Below, piece after piece: positions 1 to 7,929 of a DNA stretch of 64,000 nt. Both the position numbers and the translations under genes were made by a program. The notes beneath the pieces were generated by a model that was given only the letters and a program-made list of their open reading frames with translations, did not search any database and was not told where the DNA came from. The DNA lies in the NCBI GenBank assembly GCA_021805865.1, contig JAJZDX010000023.1:1-64000 (forward strand). The letters are read 5' to 3'. The DNA is from Pseudomonadota bacterium (GTDB lineage Bacteria > Pseudomonadota > Gammaproteobacteria > Steroidobacterales > Steroidobacteraceae). How positions within the stretch are numbered: the first letter of the stretch is position 1; the number at the start of each line of letters is the position of its first letter.

Positions 1-170
1 TCGCTCTTGAAGCGCTCGAGGAGCCGCTGGTCACCGGCGAGCACGACGGTCAAGAGCAGATGCGAGTCCAGGCGCGCCGAGGACAGCAGGCGCAGCTCCG
101 CCAGCACCGAGGCGATGACCTCCTGCGTCGCCGCTGGAAAATAAGGAGTTTTTTGAGCCAGATACCCCAT
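1..170 (-). pseudogene. Fragment of ExeA/TniB-type AAA ATPase of a transposon (cut by window edge)
   Basis: Reading leftward from an ATG at 170 the frame is open to the window edge. It contains the stretch SVLAELRLLSSARLDSHLLL followed by TVVLAGD and RLLERF, which I recognise as the segment after Walker B in ExeA/TniB-like ATPases that accompany DDE transposases. The Walker A and Walker B part that should precede it is absent: the residues just upstream (MGYLAQKTPYFPAAT) do not look like this family. So the 5' half appears deleted and the gene is a remnant. The rest lies outside the window, so a rearranged but longer gene cannot be excluded. Confidence 0.55.
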
Positions 171-626
171 GAAGGGTCCTGGCGGTGCAAATGGCGAATT
201 CGACGGTGCATTAGGCCCCGACAGAGCCGCGCTGAAGTGCGTCAGTCCCACCCACCCACGGGTCTGGGCAGCGCTGCCATCGTGCGTGACGCGTGACGCC
301 CGCGCATCGGCTCGAGTCTATGTGCACCCGGTACCGCAGCGCTCTCCGGCCGCAGGAAACCTTCGGTAAGCACCATCAGCTGCGATCCGGCCGGCTCCCG
401 AACCGCGAGTTCATCATCCAGGAGAGCTTGAAGACCATACGCCGGCGGATCGGGCGCGCGGTATGGGCAATTCGCACCGCCGAATTGCCGTCGCCGTCGC
501 GGTGCTCGCGACGGAGAGCGATCGGTAGGCCGCACCCGCTACGATCCCTGCCCGCCCCGCGCTCTGCCAGTTCCCGTTTCGCTCGATGATCGAAGGCTGT
601 GCCGCGGTGGAAGTCTCCCGTGATGG
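171..626. other. No gene recognised (between mobile remnants)
   Basis: Several short open frames exist on both strands, but none gives a protein family I recognise or a convincing ribosome site. It is probably decayed DNA between the ATPase fragment and the IS110-like remnant. Confidence 0.4.
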
Positions 627-1247
627 TCACCGGGTGGCTGCCGCCGGAAATAGCCCCGTCCCGCGTGACCCCGGTTTACGCGTGGAGCGTGATTGGAGCG
701 CAGCTGCTCCAGCTCTGCGGTGTCTTCCCTGTCGCGTGGGGTATTGCGAGGGTGCGGCGGCAGCCCGGTAAGCCGCCTGTCGGCGGCGGCGTGTGGTGCG
801 ACGATCAGGCAGCGGGCCGGTCCCAGGCACGGCCTCGGACTTGCGACTGAGCTCGTTGTTGCGGTGCCAAGCGAAGATCTGCGCTTCTAATTCCTTGGCG
901 TGGCGATCCAGTTCCCGCAGGTGATCCAGTAGCCCCGCCAGCAACGAGTGCAGTGGATCGGGCAGCTCATTGTCCGCATCACCCGCGGCGGCGAGGAGGT
1001 CGTCACCGTTGCGCGAGCGAGCGGTGAACGGAGCACGATCCCGATCTGGATGATCGAGCCAAAGGCTGCTGCGCATCTCCGCGTTCATGAGCTCCCCGCG
1101 CTTCTCACGAGAATCTTTGAACGAACTGCGCCACTTCGTTGCCGTGGCTGCGGCAGCACTGAATGCCGCTGCGATGGTGAGCGACCAGGATAGGGGTGCG
1201 GCATGACCAGGGACAGCCTGGGGGGCGTCGGGCGTGCAACGTGGCAC
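627..1247 (-). pseudogene. IS110-like transposase remnant
   Basis: The middle of this leftward frame reads like the linker of IS110-family transposases: LLAGLLDHLRELDRHAKELE, then AQIFAWHRNNE, then a degenerate version of the typical (I/V)PGxGPLTA motif (VPGTGPLPD). The DEDD catalytic N-terminus is not visible, and after VPGTGPL the sequence turns into Arg/Ala-rich nonsense, as expected for a frameshift. No terminal repeats were found. The family call rests on the linker only. Confidence 0.4.
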
Positions 1248-1422
1248 GGGGCCGCTCGGGCTCAGGGACGGCGGTCCGCTCGGGATTCGAGCGGTTGCTC
1301 ACGGAGGTGCGTGCGAGGGCAAGGTCGGTGCCGTACTCGCGCGGGAAATCTCCCGCCGCGCGCGCCATGGACGCGAATGGCAATCCCATGAACTCGGTGG
1401 CGTCCAGCGAGCCTGATGATGG

Positions 1423-2085
1423 CTAGCGTTGTGACTTTGTCTGTCGCGGTCTAGAGGGAGCTTCGGAGTAACCGTGTCGAGCGAAGAAGCGCTCGAGTTC
1501 GCGCCGAGCCGGGGGAGTGGCAGTGAAGATCTCGACGTAGCTCGGAATGCGCGCCATTCGGGTGGCGAGCGACTCCGACGTTTGCATTGAGATATATCCG
1601 ATTTGCGTGAGATAGATAGTTCTCGAACGGACATCGGCAGCCAGAGGCTTGTGGCCGAACCGGATAAACATGCTCTTCAGAGCTTCGAGACGTGTGTTGT
1701 CAGCAGCGGCAATCTCTGCCGCAACGTCGCCGGATCGCTGCGCCCAGTTGCGCACGGCAAATTCGAATCTCGAATCAAATAACCGCTGGTCCAGCCAACA
1801 GTCAAACACATTGAGGATGGCCTCGGAAATCGACTCAGCGTATGCCTCCGACTGTTGCACGAGGTTGCGTGTGTTCTTGGATTTCCAGCGCTCAAGAAGC
1901 GCCTTCAGGAGCGCGTCGCGATCCCTGAAGAACCAGTAAAAACTCGTTCGGGACAATTTGACGCGTTGCGACAACGGCATGATCCGGACAGAGTCGATGC
2001 CGCTGCAAATGAGACTGTCATATGCCGCGTCGAGCCATACATCGAATGAGCCCCGAACCATTGGCTCGACCGCTTTTGTGTTCAC
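1423..2085 (-). CDS. TetR/AcrR family transcriptional regulator
   Basis: 220 aa. An N-terminal helix-turn-helix is seen around residues 15-60, with the typical recognition-helix segment LSRTSFYWFFRDRDALL. The C-terminal ligand/dimer domain is divergent, as is usual in the family. These proteins usually repress nearby genes until a small ligand binds. It is the leftmost intact gene of the catabolic island and is transcribed away from it. Its own promoter region carries a pair of ATATAC half-sites (2121-2150) resembling those before the DapA-like operon and the GntR gene. The ligand is unknown; family call secure, role inferred. Confidence 0.85.
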   Translation of the reverse strand: MNTKAVEPMVRGSFDVWLDAAYDSLICSGIDSVRIMPLSQRVKLSRTSFYWFFRDRDALLKALLERWKSKNTRNLVQQSEAYAESISEAILNVFDCWLDQRLFDSRFEFAVRNWAQRSGDVAAEIAAADNTRLEALKSMFIRFGHKPLAADVRSRTIYLTQIGYISMQTSESLATRMARIPSYVEIFTATPPARRELERFFARHGYSEAPSRPRQTKSQR

Positions 2086-2120
2086 GGCGTGTTCCCCTGA
2101 ATTGCGTGCATTGCACAGAG

Positions 2121-2150
2121 TATATACGGTGGTGTCGAGAACATATACAC
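2121..2150. promoter_or_regulatory. Putative operator upstream of the TetR gene (paired ATATAC half-sites)
   Basis: ATATAC at 2122-2127 and 2143-2148, centres 21 bp apart, about 40-65 bp before the TetR start. Read on the minus strand, the half nearest the gene is TATACTCTGTGCA, very close to TATACTCTTTGCA in front of the DapA-like operon. Inferred binding site; the binding protein is unknown. Confidence 0.5.
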
Positions 2151-2470
2151 TGGAAGTGTTCGCGAAGGGATGATCTCGAGCGGAAGTGGGCGCCCTATCG
2201 GTGCCAAGCCATCCGAGGCCACTTTTAGGAGATCGGGGTGCGGTTGGCCATGTTGTGCGCCGGACAAACGCTTGCGGAGCATTTTGTGGGATAGGAAGAG
2301 TGACGAGCGCAGGGGGAGTCAGCGGCGGGATTTATCCGTTACCACCCCCCACATCAGGGGCGCTCGGAAAAGGCGGCGATTTCTAGAGATTCGGAAAATT
2401 CGCCGTCGTGCGGGCCGAGGCGAGCGACCGCCTGGCGGTGAATTTCAAGCAGTAGAGTGCTTGCGCCGAC
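2151..2470. other. Intergenic, nothing recognised
   Basis: This stretch lies between the TetR promoter region and the 3' end of the 4Fe-4S protein gene. Short frames on both strands match no family known to me. No clear terminator hairpin with a T-run was found. Confidence 0.4.
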
Positions 2471-3166
2471 TCAACGGCGTGCGGCAATGAACGCTTGGAG
2501 ATGGAAGGTGGCCTGCGCCGCGTCATAGCGATGCGCAGCGGCCACAGGACAGGCGTATCGCGCGAGGCAGCCACATGCGCGACAGGCAGTGCCATGCTCG
2601 GACACCACGTGGGTGTGGCACCGCTCAGGCAGGAATCGCTCGCTGGTCACGGCGCCGGCCGGGCACGCACTGAGGCATGGCCGCTCTCGACACGATTCGC
2701 ACGGACTTGACCACGCCTTCAGCGGTGGCACGTCGATCGTTTCAGGCATTAGAAGTGCACCGCGATAGGCGTGCCACAGTCCGTAGTCTGCGTGCATCAG
2801 CACGCCGAGGGGTGAGACGTAGAGGCGTTCGGCACGCTGTGCCCAGCGCTGGAACGGCCACCATGGCGGACCCGTGAACGGATAAAGCGCCCGTGCACCG
2901 AAGCGCCGCGCAAGTTCATCGACGACGCGCTTCGACCATCGGTCGAGCGGGTGCAGCGCGCCATCGCCGTACTCTGGCGAAGCGGCGAAAGCCGCCCACT
3001 GCTCGCGCCCGGTGAATCCGAGGAGCACGACAGTCCGGGCGCAGCGTTCTTCCAAGACCGGTACGCCATCGCCCTCCTGCGGTTGGAATCCGCCCCGGCA
3101 TGCGAGTCCGACTGCCGTCGCCGCAGCGCAGAGCTGATCGTAAGTCGTTATTTTCAGTTCGCTCAT
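2471..3166 (-). CDS. 4Fe-4S ferredoxin-type protein
   Basis: 231 aa from the ATG at 3166, which overlaps the ALDH-like stop codon (ATGA), so the two genes are translationally coupled. A longer start at 3199 is open but less likely. The C-terminal third carries two cysteine clusters: CESCRERPCLSACPAGA (about residues 160-176) and CRACGCLARYACP about 30 residues later, a pattern able to bind two [4Fe-4S] clusters. The N-terminal domain, including SPLGVLMH and YGLWHAYRGAL, has no function I can name but looks like a family related to the QueG/ferredoxin fold. It is third in the mttB-like 1 block. It may feed electrons to a demethylase or re-reduce a corrinoid; that is inference. Confidence 0.7.
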   Translation of the reverse strand: MSELKITTYDQLCAAATAVGLACRGGFQPQEGDGVPVLEERCARTVVLLGFTGREQWAAFAASPEYGDGALHPLDRWSKRVVDELARRFGARALYPFTGPPWWPFQRWAQRAERLYVSPLGVLMHADYGLWHAYRGALLMPETIDVPPLKAWSSPCESCRERPCLSACPAGAVTSERFLPERCHTHVVSEHGTACRACGCLARYACPVAAAHRYDAAQATFHLQAFIAARR

Positions 3167-4389
3167 CTGCGTGCGGTCCGCCCCTGGTAGGGAAACCAAT
3201 CCTCGCCCGGTGACTGGATCGGATCAATCTGCACCCGCCGCCCGGCCGTGTCCACGGTCGCCAGCGTCGGTGGTACATCGGCGGCGAACAGGTTGACCCT
3301 TACCACGCCCGTGTCCGGCCGATCGGCAAGCGCCTCGGACAGATTGCGCACCGGCGTGAGAATGATCACGGGACCGAGAATCTGATCGTCCGGCGCGCGC
3401 TCCTCGCCCGTGCCTTCGATCATCAGCGTCGGCTGGAAGAAGTAGCCCGTCAGACCCCAGGGCTGGTAGCGTCGGCCGCCCAGCTTGATCAGTGCGCCGC
3501 GCTTGAGGGCGTGCCCCACCCGGGTTTCGACTTCCTGGAGGCGCGCTGCGCTCGCCAGCGGTCCCAGGTCAGTCGCCGGCTTGACGGGATCACCCGCTTC
3601 GAGAAGCGCGAGATACTCGTGCAGACGGTCCGCGAACGTGTAGATGAATGATTGCTCAACGTAGACGCGTACGCTCTGTTCAGCACGTTGCCCGCTGTGA
3701 TAAAGCCGCTTCGCGGCTGTCCCCGCCGCTGCCAGTTTGAGGTCAGCATCGCGGCTGATGTAGACGATGTCGGATGCAGCGGGCGGATCGGCCGGACACA
3801 CGCGCTCGATGCTGAGCTCCTCCGCCACAGCCGGCTCGCCGACGAGCATGCTCAGCACGCCGTGGGGGAGTCCTTCGCACGCTGCCGCCGCGCGCAGCAC
3901 TGTCAGGGGTGCCTGCGGTGGCAATGCGGCCACGCAGGCTACACCGCGTGCCAGTCGACACGCGGCCATGCGGGACCACTCCAGGAGCGCCCCGTCGATC
4001 CGCGGCGATACGATGCAAACGGCAGGCAGTGAAGCCGAACGAGGCATTGTCGCGTCCGGATCGATGTGCCAGCACTCCGCGGCACGCCGCACAAGATCGA
4101 GGGATTCGGCCAACGCCTGTCCGCTCTCGCGAGAGTGCAATAGCGCCAGCTCGCGGTGGTTGGCGAGCAGTCGCTCGCCCACGGTGGCAAGTAGGGCGGT
4201 GCGCTCCTCCGCACTGCGATTCAACCAGGCGGCGGCCGCGGTATTTGCCGCGCGCACGGCCGCTTGCCACTGTGGATAATCGGCCAGGCCAACCGAACCC
4301 ACGGGTTGCAGTGTCGAGGGATTGGTGACGATCCGCGACCAGGGTCTGTCCGGCAGCTCTGCAATCATGATGTCCACGACCTCCGGCAC
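3163..4389 (-). CDS. Aldehyde dehydrogenase homologue, probably non-catalytic
   Basis: 408 aa, against about 480-500 for active ALDHs. The N-terminal part aligns with the ALDH fold (NPSTLQPVGSVGLADYPQWQ, AWLNRSAEERTALL). The usual active-site loop GQxC reads GQRAE at residues 233-237, so the catalytic Cys is Ala at 236. The LELGGK segment that supplies the general-base Glu and NAD contacts is also missing or reshaped. The late IFGP-type motif survives as ILGPVIIL. The frame is intact and the gene sits between mttB-like 1 and the 4Fe-4S gene, so it is probably expressed as a structural or binding protein rather than a dehydrogenase. An alternative start is 4368. Confidence 0.65.
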   Translation of the reverse strand: MPEVVDIMIAELPDRPWSRIVTNPSTLQPVGSVGLADYPQWQAAVRAANTAAAAWLNRSAEERTALLATVGERLLANHRELALLHSRESGQALAESLDLVRRAAECWHIDPDATMPRSASLPAVCIVSPRIDGALLEWSRMAACRLARGVACVAALPPQAPLTVLRAAAACEGLPHGVLSMLVGEPAVAEELSIERVCPADPPAASDIVYISRDADLKLAAAGTAAKRLYHSGQRAEQSVRVYVEQSFIYTFADRLHEYLALLEAGDPVKPATDLGPLASAARLQEVETRVGHALKRGALIKLGGRRYQPWGLTGYFFQPTLMIEGTGEERAPDDQILGPVIILTPVRNLSEALADRPDTGVVRVNLFAADVPPTLATVDTAGRRVQIDPIQSPGEDWFPYQGRTARR

Positions 4390-4441
4390 ACATAGTTTCC
4401 GCAGGCACGCCGCTGGCGATCAGCCCGAGGGCTTTGGTTTC

Positions 4442-4460
4442 GGCGCAGCGTCGCTGCGCC
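4442..4460 (-). other. Intercistronic hairpin
   Basis: Perfect 9-bp inverted repeat GGCGCAGCG-T-CGCTGCGCC (in practice a 7-bp stem with a 5-nt loop) in the 114-bp gap between mttB-like 1 and the ALDH-like gene. It has no T-run on the transcribed strand, so it is more likely an RNA-stabilising or attenuating stem than an intrinsic terminator. Confidence 0.45.
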
Positions 4461-4503
4461 TTCACTGCAAGACACCCATCGGGCCTGGCGAATATCCGCG
4501 GCT

Positions 4504-6054
4504 TCAGTACTCGTCGTTGAGGGCTTCAACAGCCGGGATCTCGCGAGTCCGACGAGCAATATATGCCCTGAGCGCCTCGTCTTTCCCCGGGTCCAGTGCC
4601 GGTTCCTCATACTCGGCCAGCAATTGTCTGGCCCGTTCCAGGGCTCGTTGCGTCACCTCTTTCGAACCTTCAGATTTCCATTGCTCATACGAATTATTGT
4701 CGAAGAGCTTTGGAATAAAGAACGCACGCTCGAAATGCGCAAGGGTGTGGGGATGCCCCAGATAGTGCCCCCCCGGGCCCACGTCGCGCACGGCCGCCAA
4801 GGCCTCGTCAAAGTCGCCCCATTGAACCCCCTGGGCCATCCTGTACCCCATGGCGCAGACTTCGGAATCGACCACGAATTTTGCCACCGAGCAGTGCATG
4901 CCGGCTTCGTTCCAGCCAGCGGAGTGCCAGATGTAATTCGCTCCGGAGAGCAGAACCGCCATCATGGTCATCGCGCTTTCATAGCCCGCCTGCGCATCGA
5001 GCACCTTTGCCCCGCCGAGCAGATTGGACGTCCGCCATGGAACCTTGTAACGCCGCGCCATTTGGCCGATCATGAAATTCATGAGAGATATCTCGGGCGT
5101 GCCGGCCATGGGTGCGCCCGATTGCATTGAAACGGTCGACAGATAGTGGCCGTAGATGGCGGGACAGCCTTTGCGAACCACTTGCGTGTACGCCAAAGCC
5201 GATAGCGCTTCGGCGTTGAGCTGAGCCACAGCGGGTGCTGTCGAGGCGGGCGTATTGGCGCCCGCGAGGACGAAAGGGGAGCAAAGGACCGGCTGATTTC
5301 TTCGGCAGAAAGCCCGCATCGCACCGAGCATGACTCGGTCCCAGACGAGCGGAGAGTTGCCGTTGCAGTTTCCAGTGACCACGGCGTGATCTTCGAGGAA
5401 GTCCGCGCCGAAAAGGATGGCGCACATGTCGAGAACATCCTCGGCATTCTTGGGGGAGGTGGTCATCCCCATGAATGTCTTGTCGGAATACTTCATCGAC
5501 GAATACGTAATATGCAAATGTCGATGCGCGACTATCATGTCCATAGGCTCAACGATGTGATGCGCCGATGAATGTAGAACGGGCATCATATGGGCCAACT
5601 TATGAAACATCCCCAAATCCGCGAGGGTAGGCAGCCGCCGAACGTCATCGAGGTCACGCAGATAGGGCGCGCCAGTCATGGGCACAAAGATGGAGTTCGG
5701 TCCGCCCAGCTCGACATTCTTGGCGGGATTTCGGGCATGCAGAGCAATATGCGGCGGAATGGAGCTGATCAGCTCCATGACGAGTCCGCGGTCAAGGTGG
5801 ACCCGCTCATCTCGAACGTCCGCTCCCGCTTTCTGCCAGTCGGCGAGCGCGGTCGGATCGCGAAATACGACGCCCACCTCCTCCAGGATTGCCAGCGACG
5901 CCTGGTGAATGCGCTCCACCTGCTCCTCGACCATGGGCTCGACGATCGGTAGCCCTCGCTTTAACGTCGGGAGCATGTCGAAGATTGGCGTCAATCGCAT
6001 GGCGCGACGTGCTTCTCGGCCGGCCCTGCGGGATGTGGTAATTTGGCCAGTCAT
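4504..6054 (-). CDS. Trimethylamine methyltransferase (MttB) family protein 1, no pyrrolysine
   Basis: 516 aa from the ATG at 6054, preceded by GGAG; an in-frame GTG at 6084 is possible. It belongs to the MttB superfamily (PF06253). Family hallmarks include GANTPAS and the conserved end pattern HTLAHFERAFFIPKLFDNNS. MttB enzymes move a methyl group from a quaternary or tertiary amine to a partner corrinoid protein. The frame is continuous without an in-frame TAG, so this is a non-pyrrolysine member, a group that includes glycine-betaine methyltransferase MtgB. A strong promoter (6137-6172) precedes it. The only corrinoid protein gene in the window is broken, so the methyl acceptor must be encoded elsewhere or the reaction differs. 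The substrate is unknown. Confidence 0.85.
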   Translation of the reverse strand: MTGQITTSRRAGREARRAMRLTPIFDMLPTLKRGLPIVEPMVEEQVERIHQASLAILEEVGVVFRDPTALADWQKAGADVRDERVHLDRGLVMELISSIPPHIALHARNPAKNVELGGPNSIFVPMTGAPYLRDLDDVRRLPTLADLGMFHKLAHMMPVLHSSAHHIVEPMDMIVAHRHLHITYSSMKYSDKTFMGMTTSPKNAEDVLDMCAILFGADFLEDHAVVTGNCNGNSPLVWDRVMLGAMRAFCRRNQPVLCSPFVLAGANTPASTAPAVAQLNAEALSALAYTQVVRKGCPAIYGHYLSTVSMQSGAPMAGTPEISLMNFMIGQMARRYKVPWRTSNLLGGAKVLDAQAGYESAMTMMAVLLSGANYIWHSAGWNEAGMHCSVAKFVVDSEVCAMGYRMAQGVQWGDFDEALAAVRDVGPGGHYLGHPHTLAHFERAFFIPKLFDNNSYEQWKSEGSKEVTQRALERARQLLAEYEEPALDPGKDEALRAYIARRTREIPAVEALNDEY

Positions 6055-6136
6055 ACCGATGTTCGCTCCGCTAGGAAGTGGCACTTAACCCAAAATCATG
6101 ACCGTGTTGCCTGATCGATCGGCTTCAGCGCGGCGA

Positions 6137-6172
6137 ATTATCGATACCATCATTTCAGAGTGTCAATATGAC
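6137..6172 (-). promoter_or_regulatory. Sigma70-type promoter of mttB-like 1 with palindromic operator (copy 1)
   Basis: On the minus strand: TTGACA (6166-6161), 18-bp spacer, GATAAT (6142-6137). Overlapping the -35 is the palindrome GTCATATTGAC (6172-6162, GTCA-N3-TGAC). Two blocks, TTAGTCATATTGACA and ATCGATAATT, recur identically before the corrinoid pseudogene at 30.4 kb. It lies in the divergent gap with the LysR gene, so the LysR protein is the first candidate binder; its own start is only about 67 bp away. Confidence 0.7.
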
Positions 6173-6238
6173 TAATTCTCACGTGGATGTTGAACGAAAC
6201 GACACTAAATAGCGCGAAAAACCCGATAAGAGAAAAAA

Positions 6239-7171
6239 ATGAGCCGCCAGTATTACAATCTCCCGCCCTTTACCGCGCTCGCAGTCTTCGAATCGGCAGC
6301 TCGGCATCTCTCCTTCAAGCGTGCGGCCGCTGAGCTCGGGGTGACACCCGGTGCCGTCAGCAAGCAAATTCGGGTCATGGAGGATGAACTCGGAACATCG
6401 CTGTTCGTGCGGCTTGGCGCCGGCGTTTCATTGACTACAGCCGGTGAAGATCTTTACGGCGTCCTCTCGAGTACCTTTGCAAAAACCGCAGAGGTGATCG
6501 GAACGATCAAGCTTGGTGATCGCGCGAAAAACGTGACAGTCGCTTGCACGGACGCATTCGCGGCGTTCTGGCTCATTCCACGAATGCCGGATTTCTGGGA
6601 GCGATTCCCGCAAATCACCGTAGACCACCTGATCTCCGATGATCCCCGGGAATTCAGGCGAGCGGAGGTGGAGTTGCGTGTGCGCTATGGACTGGGTGCG
6701 TGGGCCGATGAGACGGCGGAGCTGCTCCTCGAGGAGACGATTTATCCGGTTTGCGGTCCTGGGTTTGCCAGGGCCCATCCCCGTATTGACGCAAAGACGC
6801 TTCCGGATCTCCCGCTGCTGCACGTCAACTGGGTCGATCCCGGATGGGCGAGCTGGGACGAGGTTCTACGTCGAGCCGGGATACCGCACGTGGCCAACAG
6901 AGGCCGACGATTTGGGAAATTCAGCGTCGCATTGCAGGCCGCGCAAGCCGATCAGGGTGTCGCAGTGGGGTGGCATCGGCTGGTGCGGCACCTGATCAAG
7001 GAACAAAAGCTGGTGCGATTGACCGATCTCGAGCTGCCCGCACCGGGTGGCTATTACCTCACGTGGAACGAGTCCAGACCGCTTTCCCCGGCCGCCGAGG
7101 TGGTCCGCGACTGGCTGAGAGAGATGTCTGTACGGGAACGTAAGCCCGGTGGTGGCGACATTTTGGCCTAG
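6239..7171 (+). CDS. LysR family regulator (GcvA-like)
   Basis: 310 aa. The N-terminal winged helix-turn-helix is seen at about residues 8-66 (ALAVFESAARHLSFKRAAAE, LGVTPGAVSKQI), in the style of the GcvA/AmpR subgroup. The periplasmic-binding-protein-like effector domain follows, including VCGPGFARAHP. It is transcribed divergently from mttB-like 1 across a 150-184 bp gap holding the conserved promoter/operator. LysR genes commonly regulate the divergent neighbour, so activation or repression of mttB-like 1 is the natural expectation. The effector is unknown. The RBS is weak (an A-rich GATAAGAG precedes the ATG). Confidence 0.9.
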   Translation: MSRQYYNLPPFTALAVFESAARHLSFKRAAAELGVTPGAVSKQIRVMEDELGTSLFVRLGAGVSLTTAGEDLYGVLSSTFAKTAEVIGTIKLGDRAKNVTVACTDAFAAFWLIPRMPDFWERFPQITVDHLISDDPREFRRAEVELRVRYGLGAWADETAELLLEETIYPVCGPGFARAHPRIDAKTLPDLPLLHVNWVDPGWASWDEVLRRAGIPHVANRGRRFGKFSVALQAAQADQGVAVGWHRLVRHLIKEQKLVRLTDLELPAPGGYYLTWNESRPLSPAAEVVRDWLREMSVRERKPGGGDILA

Positions 7172-7242
7172 CGACGCTCGGCCTGGAGCCCGGGCACAGC
7201 CCTGTCTCCCGGGCGAGATTGCGCTCGGAACACCTGGCATGA

Positions 7243-7872
7243 TCATTGCTTGCGCTGTGCTTCCACCTTGCGCACGGACGGCCGCTTCGCAATCAGTGCC
7301 GCATGATGAGCCAAAGATGGCCATTTCGCGTGAAGCGGCCCGGGGCCGCCCGGCAGCCAGCCGGCCAGCACGTACAGATAGAAATCCACCGCACAGATGT
7401 CTCGACCCAGGGCGAATGGAGTCAACGAGGGAACGAGCAGGCTGAGCACCCGCGCGAAGTCCTCGGTCGCCTGCTGCCGGATACCTTCTGCGGCACCGGA
7501 TCCGGCGCTGCTGTAGCGATCCGGGTAATAGATACGCAATGCGCACTCATAGAGATTCGCCGAAAGATAGACCATCCACTGCAGGAACCGGGCATGCTCC
7601 ACCGTTCCTGATGGCGGTGCCAGCTGCGCCTCGGGGTGTGAGGCGGCGAGGTGAATGCAAATCGCTGCCGATTCGAACATCGTTAGGCCCTGCGGAAGGA
7701 TGAGCGCGGGCACTTTCTCCGTCAGCGCGATTTTCCGGTATGCTGCGATTTCTGCGGGATCGCGACCAACGGGAACCAGCTCATATGGGGAGCCAATCTC
7801 CTCCAGCATCATCTGGACGATATCGGAGCCACTGTTAGGCCGACCATAGAGCTTGTACTTTCCGTCATTCAT
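7243..7872 (-). CDS. Glutathione S-transferase family protein
   Basis: 209 aa. The N-terminal thioredoxin-like domain opens with KLYGRPNSGSD and has VPALILPQG plus FESAAICIHLA, matching the cis-Pro and ESxAI glutathione-binding motif (Ser replaces the more usual Ser/Thr pair). An all-helical C-terminal domain follows. It is the last gene of the leftward DapA-like block, 57 bp after the AraC gene. A role in detoxifying an aldehyde or formaldehyde adduct would fit, but the substrate is not predictable. It converges with the LysR gene (71 bp between stops). Confidence 0.85.
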   Translation of the reverse strand: MNDGKYKLYGRPNSGSDIVQMMLEEIGSPYELVPVGRDPAEIAAYRKIALTEKVPALILPQGLTMFESAAICIHLAASHPEAQLAPPSGTVEHARFLQWMVYLSANLYECALRIYYPDRYSSAGSGAAEGIRQQATEDFARVLSLLVPSLTPFALGRDICAVDFYLYVLAGWLPGGPGPLHAKWPSLAHHAALIAKRPSVRKVEAQRKQ

Positions 7873-7929
7873 GTCGGTTGCCCTCGTTATAAAATCGACA
7901 TTGTATATTCATGGAGGTTTCGGCGGCGC

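Noticed and set aside
4504-6054. Pyrrolysine-containing MttB
   Set aside because: The frame is continuous without an in-frame TAG, and the same is true for the second copy at 27197-28747.
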